From the NCBI GenBank assembly GCA_040954595.2, contig CM082586.2, positions 10,664,001 through 10,728,000 on the forward strand: a stretch of 64,000 nt of DNA. Direction: 5' to 3'. The notes beneath the pieces are model-generated. The model worked only from the letters and a program-made list of their open reading frames with translations, made no database searches and was not told the DNA's origin. This document shows, in pieces, positions 51,101 through 60,472 of this stretch. The position numbers and the translations under genes were made by a program. The DNA is from Balanoglossus misakiensis (lineage: Eukaryota > Hemichordata). Within the stretch, counting starts at the first letter, position 1, and each line of letters begins with the position of its first letter.

Positions 51101-52545
51101 TAATGCTACCGTGACACTAAATCTGATTCTTTGCATCAGGGAAAATGGTGAAGCAAGCTTGATGATGCATCAGGATAGATGGTGTTTCAAGCCCTTCACA
51201 TTGACATTAGAATATAATGCATATGGGGATTTAAAGTTGATTGTAAATCCCCAGGTTAGTATACGGCCAAACGAACTGTAATTTGACATTGCTAATGCTA
51301 CAGTGACATTGAATCTGATTCTTTGCATTAGGGCAAATGGCGAAGCAAGCTTGATGATGCATCACGGTAGATATTGATGCAAGCACTTCGCTTTGACATG
51401 GGTATAAAATTCATATGGGGATTTCAAGTTGATTATAAATCCCTGGGTTAATATGTGGCCGAAAACACTTTTATTTGCCATTGCTAATGCTATGGCGACA
51501 CTAAATCTGATTCTTTGCATCAGGGTAAATTGTAAAGAAAGCTTGATGATGCATCAGTATAGATGGTGTTTCAAGCCGTTCAAGTAAACATTGCAATATA
51601 ATGCATATGGGGATTTAAAGTTGATTGTAAACCCCCAAGTTAATACATGGCCAAACGCTCAGTAAATTGACATTGCTAATGCTATGGTGACACTGATTAT
51701 TTGCATCAGGGTTAATGGCGAAACAAACTTGATGATGCATCAGGGTAGATGGTATTTCAAGCCCTTCACATTGACATTGGCATATAATGCATATGGGGAT
51801 TTAAAGTTGAGTGTAAATCCCTAGGTTAATACATAGCCAAAAGCACTGTAATTTGACATGGCTAATGCTACTGTGATACTAAATCTGATTCTTTGCACCA
51901 GGGCATATAACGAAGCATGCTTGATGATGCATCAGGATCAATGGTGATGGAGACACTGCACTTTGACATGTGTATTTAATGCATATGCACTGATGTTTAA
52001 AGTTGACTGTAAATCGCCAGGTTAATATGTGGCCAAAAGCACAGTAATTTGACATTGCGAATGCAATGGTGACATTGAATCTGATTCTTTGCATTACGGC
52101 AAATGGCGAAGCATGCTTGACGATGCATTACTGTAGATAGTGATGCAAACACTTCGCTTTGACATGGGTATAAAAAGCATATGGGGATTTCAAGTTGATT
52201 ATAAATCCCGATGTTAATACCTGGCCAAAAGCACTGTAATTTGACATTGCTAATGCAATGGTGACACTATATCTGATTCTTTGCATCAGGGCAAATGGCG
52301 AAGCAGCTTGATGATGCATCAGGATAGATGGTGATGCAAGCTCTGCACTTTGACATGGGTATAAAATGCTTGCTGAAGGGGATTTAAAGTTGTCAAAACA
52401 AACTTGATGATGCATCAGGGTAGATGGTATTTCAAGCCCTTCACATTGACATTGGAATATGGTGCATATGTGGATTTAAAGTTGATTGTAAATCCCCAGG
52501 TTAATACGTGGCCAAAAGCACTGTAATTTGACATTTCTAATGATG
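39131..52545. repeat. Satellite array, about 190-bp monomer, roughly 70 copies
   Basis: Monomer landmarks in order are CTTGATGATGCATCAGG, GCACTTTGACAT, GCATATGGGGATTTAAAGTTG, AATCCCCAGGTTAATACGTG, CAAAAGCACTGTAATTTGAC, ATTGCTAATGC and TCTGATTCTTTGCATCAGGG. Spacing between successive GATGATGCAT words is mostly 182-197 bp (for example 46132, 46322, 46512). Higher-order copies exist: 43052-43717 recurs at 47499-48164 (offset 4447 bp) and 42141-42353 recurs at 46397 and 46784 (offset 387 between the last two). All open frames in it on either strand are satellite translations. Confidence 0.9.
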
Positions 52546-52682
52546 GTGAGATGTTGTTTGCTCCCCAGGGAGTTGAATGGAATAGTAAGGTCCAACGACC
52601 TAGGTCAAATTACCATGGGACAACTTTAAAGCATGTTGAGATTTAATGTGCTACATAAGTTATAAATATTATATTAATATTT
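52546..52682 (+). repeat. SINE 3' part, copy 1
   Basis: GTTGTTTGCTCCCCAGGGAG, CCAACGACCTAGGTCAAATT and a TATAAATATTATATTAATAT tail match the 3' portion of the SINE at 54274. The tRNA-like head is absent; the satellite joins directly. Confidence 0.7.
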
Positions 52683-53312
52683 AGGGGTTATTACACGAAT
52701 TTTGGTCGATAACGCGTCGTATTCGAGTGATGTCCGTATTTTGATGAGTTGCGCTTCGCAACGAGTCAAAATACAGACATCACGAGAATGCGTCGCGTTA
52801 TCGACCAAAATTCGTGTAATAACCTCTTTATCATACATGCCTACCTATAAAACAGTACGATTTGCAGAAATGCGCCGAGAAAAATAATTTCAAATTTGAA
52901 CCGGGCGCTGGGATCACGGCAGTAGCCATGTTGTGACGTATGACGTGTGGGCCGTAGTATCATTTTAAGGGGGTTGGCAGCTTTCATTACGATGGGCACA
53001 TCCACATTCTAAATAAAATTGTCTACGTTCTCTTTCAAAATATCATGTTAACAATTATTTTGCATTGAGAATTTCGAAGAACTAAAACTGATGCATTCAA
53101 CATGACAAAACCGCCAGCTTTGAAAACTTTATTACAGCTTCTAATAACCGAATTTTACAACACCCCTCTCCACTATGCCCCGTGTGTCGCTCGCGCGCGC
53201 AGTGAACTGTCACGCCGAGACGTGGACGCGATATTTTCACATTGTGAAATACCGTAAAATATCTTCGGGGCGAGAACAATAGAAAGTGTTAAATACAGGC
53301 GTTGCATGTATG
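52683..53312. mobile_element. Inserted segment with 139-bp foldback and TTATCATACATGC ends
   Basis: Interrupts a sequence that is continuous at about 55310 (AATATTATTACATAAA). It contains a near-perfect palindrome at 52686-52824 (arms begin GGTTATTACACGAATTTTGG). After that, TTATCATACATGC at about 52829 is mirrored by GCATGTATGATAA at about 53300-53312. The interior is CpG-richer with no supported gene. TAATATT occurs on both sides and may be a target duplication. Confidence 0.6.
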
Positions 53313-54270
53313 ATAATATTACATAAACAACACTCTTACTTAGCTAAGGAAGTGGTCAGGTGAAATATATTTGCAGAGCTGACCAATTCTTTAAGGAGTT
53401 GGGTATTTTGGATGTATTCATACCTACAAACTGTGTTATGTATGGGACGTTGATGTTGCCTAATACGTCTCCACATTAACTTGAATTATTAACAGCAGCT
53501 ATACAAGGCAGCGTATGGAAAGATCATTGTAAGACATACACAACACTTTTATGGAGCATGGGAAATGTTCATGAGAACTGTGTTCTCGGAGCTCAAAACT
53601 GTGTTATGAGAAATTCAAGCTGCTAAACTTGCGTGTCTCTAAATTTACTGAAACCGTGATAATGAGCAAAAGAAGGCAACGTATAGGAATGCCATTCTAC
53701 CACATACTGTTACTCAACACTTCTATTAAGCATGGGAAATAGTATTGAGAACAGTATTCTCAAAGTTGACAAACTGTGTTATGTGTAGAATATCCAAATT
53801 GCCTAATTGGCAATCGTTAGCAACCAGTTGTCTTCAAGAGGGTTTGGGGCACCAACCTCAACATGCTTTAAGTCTTTAGTGATCTAGCAAGTTAGCCTGC
53901 ATATCGAGCAACTGTTAATGGAGTGAGTTGCTCAATGATAGGAAACTCCTTTGTTCATTTTCAAAATAAAAACCAAAAATGTGAACAAAACACACTGAAT
54001 TATGTATGGGATATATGGGATTGCCTAATTTGCGTGTCTCCACATTTACTTAAACTCTCACAGGGAGACAAATGTCACAGCAGACGGAAAAATGATTATG
54101 CCACACACAGCACTTTTATTTAGCACGGGAACTGGTCTTGGGAAATGGGAGCTGACACACTGAATTTTTGGAAATTCAAAGAGCCTAATATGCATGTTTC
54201 CATATTTGCTTAAACCCTGACTGAGAGCTGAACAAGGCACTAAATGGAAAGGTCATTGTGCCACATAAAG
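53313..54270. repeat. Degenerate repeat of about 165 bp
   Basis: Repeated words ACAACACTTTTATT, GCATGGGAAATG, GAGAACAGTGTTCTCAGAGC-like and CAAACTGTGTTATG occur near 53400, 53550, 53715 and 54110. The same family lies at 54605-54680 and 55312-55830. Non-coding. Confidence 0.6.
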
Positions 54271-54273
54271 TCA

Positions 54274-54605
54274 TAGTCCAGTCGTTAGAGCATCAGACCC
54301 ATAATCAAAGAATCAAGGGTTTGATCCCTGGCATGGTTGTGGTGTTGTGGTGTTTACATCTCCTTGCCTCTCCCCGCCCATAAGAAAAGGTAATTTGGTG
54401 GATCCGATATTGTAATGAGTATGTTTAGGTCTGCTGTGCTGATATAAAAGCTGCACATGTGAGCTGTTGTTTGCTCCCCATGGAGTGGGATGGAATATTT
54501 TAGGTCCACCGACCTAGGTCAAATTACCATGGGAAACACTTTGAAGCAGCACATTGAGATTTATTGTGTAATGTGCTATATAAGTAATAAATATTATATT
54601 GATAT
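54274..54605 (+). mobile_element. tRNA-derived SINE, full-length copy
   Basis: The head is tRNA-like. An A-box region (TAGTCCAGTCGTTAGAGCAT, from 54274) is followed by CAGACCCATAATC, resembling a Met anticodon arm, and a B box GGTTTGATCCC at 54318-54328. These would form an internal RNA polymerase III promoter. The unrelated body (GGTAATTTGGTGGATCCG, GTTGTTTGCTCCCCATGG) and AT-rich tail follow. Two further 3' parts lie at 52546 and 55180. Spacing and base changes rule out a working tRNA gene. Confidence 0.7.
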
Positions 54606-54683
54606 CATTACATAAACAACACTCTTACTTAGCAAAGGAAGTGGTCAGGTGAACTATATTCGCAGAGCTGACCAATTGTTTAA

Positions 54684-55014
54684 AGGGGCAAAGTCTCTCT
54701 TTCGCCACCATTGTTCAATTAAGTTTGATACATGAACCCATTTATGTTATTCTACATGTGGCTATATAGTGAATCAACATTCAACCAACAACTTTCATCC
54801 CGTTTGTAGAATCTGAGAGTAAAAATCTCGCAAAAATGAATAAATGGTAAACACCGATTATTCATGTTGGCGAGTTTTTTCATTCTTGTGTGTACAAGTG
54901 GGGTGGAAGTTGTGTTTGGTCGAACATTGATTCACTATACAGCCAACATAAACGATGTCTTGTATCAAACATAATTAATGGTAAAAAGGGCAGCGAGAGA
55001 GACACTTTGTCCCT
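54684..55014. mobile_element. 331-bp foldback MITE flanked by TTAA, same ends as the transposase element
   Basis: Ends AGGGGCAAAGTCTCTC and GTGTCTCTC...: the right end is AGACACTTTGTCCCT. TTAA lies immediately outside on both sides (54680-54683, 55015-55018). The two halves are inverted copies of each other over about 165 bp (TATAGTGAATCAAC, CATCCCG/CACCCCAC, AATGAATAA words). The same 190-bp arm occurs at 56775-56962 upstream of the transposase gene. It has no coding capacity and would depend on a transposase in trans. Confidence 0.8.
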
Positions 55015-55830
55015 TTAAGTAAAATTCAAGTTGTGTAATGTGGACATATTCACATTTACAAACTGTTTTATAGTCACATGGGGATTAAATGCATATGCAT
55101 GTGTATTTAAAGTTAACTGTAAATCCCCAGGTTAATACGTGGCCAAAAGCACTGTAATTTGACATTTCTAAAGATGGTGAGATGTTGTTTGCTCCCCAGG
55201 GAGTTGAATGGAATATTTATGTCCAACGACCTAAATCAAATGACCATGGGACAACTTTAAAGCACATTGAGATTTAATGTGCTACATACGTTATAAATAT
55301 TATATTAATATTATTACATAAAAAACACTCTTGCTTAGCAAAGGAAGTGGTCAGGTGAAAAATATTTGCACAGCTGACCAATTATTTAAGGAATATTAAA
55401 GTTGGGTAATTTGGACGTATTCATACAGGTGTTGGTCAATGGAAAGTCCTTTGTTCATTTTCAAAATGGCAACCAAAAATGCGAACAAAACACACTGAAT
55501 TCTGTACGGGATATTGATGTTGCCTAATTTGCGTGTTTCCACATTTACTTAAACTCTCACACGGAGACAAATGTCACAGCAAACGGAAAAATGACTATGC
55601 TACACACAACACTTTTATTGATCATGGGAAATGTTCATGAGAATTGTGTTATGGTACTTTTCGGGGCTCACGAACTGTGTTATGGGAAATCTGACAAGGA
55701 ATCTAAACTGTACCACATACACAACACTTTTATTAAGCGTGGGACATGGTCCTGAGAACAATATTCTCAGAGCTGACAAACTGTGTTATGTGAAATTCAT
55801 GTTGCCTATTTCATGATAATGGCTTGTGGT
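55015..55830. repeat. Satellite fragment, SINE tail copy 2 and 165-bp repeats
   Basis: 55075-55170 is a piece of the 190-bp satellite (GTAAATCCCCAGGTTAATAC). It joins a SINE 3' part (55180-55318) at the same junction as near 52540, followed by the degenerate 165-bp repeat. The shared junction shows that the edge of the satellite array was duplicated. Confidence 0.65.
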
Positions 55831-56455
55831 ACACAAGGGTTAACAGCAATCAGCAATTGCTTGTATGATAGGTATGATGATCGATTTATAAATTTCAATG
55901 GTATAATAATGGGCAACACATGTGGAAGTGTTTAATAAACAGTTAACTAATGTGGTGATGGTTTGTGGTAAAATTGAGGGTACACAGATTATAATGGGCC
56001 AAAACAATGAATATAATAGAGGTTGATGATGGTGAAGGGTTTCATATGAATGGTGTAATAAAGGTTAACAAATGTGGTGATAGCTTTGGTGTACAGGGCT
56101 GTTGATATATTTAGTAATGACAAAGGTATAATAATGATAAAAGCTTAAATAAGTGTTGGGGCACAATCTTCACGATGGTTCATTCATTGGTTAATGTGTA
56201 TATTTTATTAATATCATGCTATTGTTTATCAGTTAGATCATAATCAGGATTTTTCCATGCACATCGTCACCATGATTCAGCGGAATTCTTCTGAATAGTA
56301 CCTGTGATCATTTTTCCGCACCGACGCATTGTACGCGACAGACATGCAGAAAATATTAACATGTAACTCACAGGCATAATGTTAAATCTAAACGACTGTA
56401 CGTTAGGTTAGCTTTACCTCCCCACCCCATCCAAATTCCAAATTTAGCTTGCCAT
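55830..56455 (+). repeat. Long direct repeat flanking the satellite, right copy
   Basis: Matches 37640-38395 with small indels: ATGATAAAAGCTTAAATAAG, TTCATTCATTGGTTAATGTG, CATTGTACGCGACAGACA, CTCCCCACCCCATCCAAATT. Same orientation. Confidence 0.7.
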
Positions 56456-56770
56456 GCAGTTTTCGGGTAGTACCAATTCGGAAACTTTCATGGTTCATTC
56501 ATCGAACCAAATATTGGATTTGACACACTGTGCCATGGGTGGGTAAAGCATGGTGAAATGTTGGCGGTAAACTTTAACCAGGCAGGTCACATGAAATGAA
56601 GATATTATCCTTTGAGTTTGATGACATACATGATAAGATATGTCAGTTTTGACACCTTTTTGCAGACATAGATGCTGATGTATTTTTTCCATTGGACACA
56701 GTAGTCAAAGTCCAGTCTGTGTTTAAAATGATACCCTGGTCACACACAGTGAGAAATATCAGCCTTTGAC
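56456..56770. other. No gene seen
   Basis: Short unique spacer between the direct repeat and the TTAA that begins the transposase element. Confidence 0.4.
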
Positions 56771-56774
56771 TTAA

Positions 56775-56962
56775 AGGGACAAAGTCTCTCTCTTTTTGCC
56801 TTTTTTCCATTACTTTTGATTCATTCAAGACACTGTGTATGTTATTTTAAATGTTGATATATAGTGAATCAACGTTCGACCACACACAAGTTCCATCCCG
56901 CTTGTAGACACGAGAGTAAAAAAATCACCAAAATGAATAATCGTTCTTTACCATTTATTCGA
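56775..56962 (+). mobile_element. 5' terminal region of autonomous transposon
   Basis: TTAA at 56771-56774 followed by AGGGACAAAGTCTCTCTC. Homologous to each arm of the MITE at 54684-55014 up to the word ACCATTTATTC at about 56953-56963, where the MITE folds back and this element continues into the transposase gene. It probably supplies transposase-binding sites and lies just upstream of the promoter. The matching 3' end is outside the window. Confidence 0.7.
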
Positions 56963-57066
56963 GCGCGGACGCGGGCCGGGCTTCGATCATTACCAATGTG
57001 CGCATGTGCAAGGGTATATACACAAAATGAAACGTCATACATATAATTATAGCTGTAGCGACAGTC

Positions 57067-57281
57067 ATGGCGGATGCTTTGGCGTCTGTTCCCAGTAGCA
57101 GTGGTAAACGTAAACGTGCTCGTGGCCGCCCACAAACCACTGCTTCGGCAAAAAAACGTAAACAATTGCTGAAACAAGTAGGTCAGATAAACATTTTCTC
57201 GGAAATTCATCGTTGGAATGAAATCAAACGCTCCTTGGTATTGGAAACGAACCGCCAGGTCGCAAAGGTACTGATCGACCG
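57067..57281 (+). CDS. Transposase exon 1: start, basic AT-hook-like region
   Basis: ATG at 57067 in context GTCATGG. The first 40 residues are rich in Lys/Arg and contain KRKRARGRPQ, an AT-hook-like core (RGRP) and likely nuclear localisation signal. QINIFSEIHRWNEIKRSLVLE follows, a helical segment. Donor CG|GTAAGT. The start is chosen because it is the first ATG in the frame after the terminal region. Confidence 0.7.
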
Positions 57282-60200
57282 GTAAGTACATATTCGTGCA
57301 TTCACTGTGTACGTACTCCATAGCCAAAGATACGGCATGAATTGTGTACATGAATTTAGAATCTGTGTCTCACAGAATCACTGCGAGCATCATCTCAATG
57401 TAATTCTAAATGTGCTGTTTCAAGTCGTATTTCACTTAGTGATTTTGCCCAGCGCATACCTCGCCCTCGACCAGCAGTTGTATGTAGTACGCTGGACCGT
57501 TTGTATCAATGTATGACTATGCGAGATAAATTGTACGGTACTGCAATTTTTTTTTTTTCTTTTTTTTCCTCCGGACAATCTACATGTATTACTGTTATCG
57601 AACATACGAGACAATATGCTTTTAGCGGAATTTGGTTGTTCTTTGTTCTGCTACAACTTCCGTTTTGTTATAGCCAGTTGTGTACATTTCTTGAGCTGTA
57701 TATGAACTGAAGAAAAATTTGGCTATTTTCTCGTAGTTATCTTATTCTCACCTTACGTGTCTGTAACCTGTCCTCTGAGGCAAATTATGGCTGTGTGTAA
57801 TCCCTTCTAAAGACAGAAATTGGCTACGTAAACAAGCCATTGTAAAGGCAAAAAAGGTTCATTGTGTCTTATTATTTGTGTGGACAGGTATTATGAACAT
57901 CAAGTTACAGCAACAACAGATGCAGAATTTACCAGGCCTGCATCATCTCCAAGTGGCCAAGAAACACTGCAAGTATTTGCACCGTCTATGGAAACTAGGT
58001 ACCAAATAAATTTTGATCATGATACTTTGAGCTTTGTATAGTACACAATAGATTTTCATATTTGATGGGGCTCTTGCAGTATACATGATGTATATTGTTT
58101 TAAAGAGGTGACATGTTTTTATGGCTCATGAAAAGTAATTGTGTCCGTAATATAATTTATAGAAATGAAACAATGAAATGTTGCATTCCACATAGTTATC
58201 TGTGTGATAGATGGGAATACCTAAAAGTATATATTTGTTTCTTAAAATTTATAGGCAACGTGATGATCAAGGACAAGCCACCCAAACTTTTCCTATGACA
58301 TCAACGCCAGGAAATGGCCATCTTTGTGATATCGAAAAAAATTTAGAAGAATTAGTTGCATCAGAAATATCATCAGTCAGGTAGGTGTTTAAGCACTGTT
58401 TTTTTACATTACATGATAATTTCAATGCTTCTAGCCACAATCTGTAGTATGAGGAAAAGCCTCTGCTCAAACTCTCAGGTGACAATAATCAACATAACAA
58501 TGGCGAAGTATACCTGACATTTGCCCTCCAATAAACAACCAAAATCATCCTATACAATTTATTCAGTGTGTTGACCAAGACATTCACGTCTATGGTTTTA
58601 ATCCAGCAAACATAGGTTTTTCACTGCTTACTGGTTGGGGGATTAGGGGGAACTGGAACCTACAACGTTTGTGCAGACCTAGTTTGTCATGTATCAAATT
58701 TTAGTCTTTTTTTTCTTTGTACAGGGTTTCTTCCATCTCTGGAATTGCAGAGATAGATGTTCAGGAGATAGGAGAATCATCACAAGAGAAACCTATGGAA
58801 TCTACAGAAGGCCCATCACAGCCAGTACAAAGTGAAAGGTATGACACTATCTTTTCTTACACTCCCCGTACGCTGGGAGTGTGAGAACAGAGTGTGGGAA
58901 CAAATTGTTCTCACAATCTCACTGAATAGAAAGCTGTATATGACGTGAGTGCTGATTGGTTAACAAAGTGTTCTGTCGCTACGCGCACTAAATGTTATCC
59001 AATGGCGCGATGTGTATTACAGGCACAGAGACTACAACGTGCCCCCAGACAACAATTCCAGAGTCATTTATTCAATGTTTTTAACGAACTTGGCTAATTT
59101 GTGACCGTGTGAGAAAAAGAATCTCACACACCAAGGACCTGGGATCATATTTCTCACACTCGTCGGGGATATTCTGTCCCACACGAGCCTGCGGCTCGTG
59201 TGGGACAGAAAATCCCCAACTCTTGTGAGAAATGTGATCCCAGGTCCTTGGGAGTGTGAGATTCTATTAATCTGAAGATAAACTGTAGTTAGGTAAACTT
59301 TTATAGTGAAATGTGGCTTTCCCCCCTCTTTTGTACCTTTTGTGATAAACATTAATCTCCTGCTTTAGGACAAAAGCAGGAGCGACTGCTTTACATACAT
59401 GTAAATGTACTAATTTCTAACTCCCTTGCTTATGCTTGTGTGAATAAGTTATTCTGTGTAGCTATCAACATGAAAATATTTCTTAGAAAGCAAAATGGCA
59501 AATGTTTACCAAGCACCCTAAATTTACTTGTGTGAAACCAAGATAGAGAGGAACCTGTAAAAATAAGCAGTGATGCTGCTGTCCCTGTGTGCCCCTGTCA
59601 CTTTGTTTCAGAGTTCAATTTTCATGTGTGTTATATTTAGTTCACAGCTGTAAATTAGTTCAGTACATATTGCCGTCTCATGTGTGCCTATTTTGTCATT
59701 TTTTTCTCCAGCGGCCGTGTAAGATTTCCAAGAAATTTGTCTGAGTCTTTCATCAATCCATTTGAGTAAGTTTTCCTTATTCTATTGTCATATACGGCAT
59801 GCATGTATCCCTTGCTTGAGCAAGCCTTTTCGATTGCTTCTTTTCTCCTGTTACACTAAATTTAAATTTGTTGGGAAAATCAGTTTCATGACATGCATCA
59901 CGTGTGTCAGAACATTTGCTTGTACTTAAATTCATGGGAAATGTTTTCTTTCTTTTTTGTGCTTATGAGTGACTATATGTATTTTTAGTGAGCAGCATTG
60001 TCCCACTATTCAGATTAATTCCTTGGTTTTATTACTACCAGGTTGAGCATTGATATTTCTGAGGAAGACAAAGAGGAAGACATGAACCTATGTGACGATG
60101 ATGATTATGACTATGAGCCCAGCTTTGATATTTCTATAATGTAAGTGCGCATTTATCACTATCATCAAAGTTCCTTATTGGATGGGTACACAACAAATGG

Positions 60201-60438
60201 AAAGCAAAATATCCTCATGGTTAAAAAAAGCCTAAGTGTTGGACGCTAAAATTCATATATATGATAAATTTTCTTTTATGAATGAAACATCAACTTACAA
60301 CATTTGTACTAACAGCTGACTGACAAACTCTGATGGACAAGTCATGAGCATTGTTAGGATTTTTTGTCCATTTCTCAGAACTAATGGCGTGCAGGTGGTT
60401 CCTGCCATTGGTGACGACGATATTGAAAGTGACGGTGG

Positions 60439-60472
<34 letters not shown>

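Noticed and set aside
39139-52415. Open frames of 60-115 codons with recurring NVTIALAMSNYSAFGHVLT-like peptides
   Set aside because: They follow the 190-bp satellite monomer on both strands and appear at the same offsets as the higher-order copies.
54274-54345. tRNA-Met gene
   Set aside because: A and B boxes are recognisable, but the arms do not pair as a tRNA and the sequence continues into a body shared with two other SINE copies.
56869-57351. 160-codon minus-strand frame opposite transposase exon 1
   Set aside because: No motif, no splice context, and it overlaps an exon with strong coding signals on the other strand.
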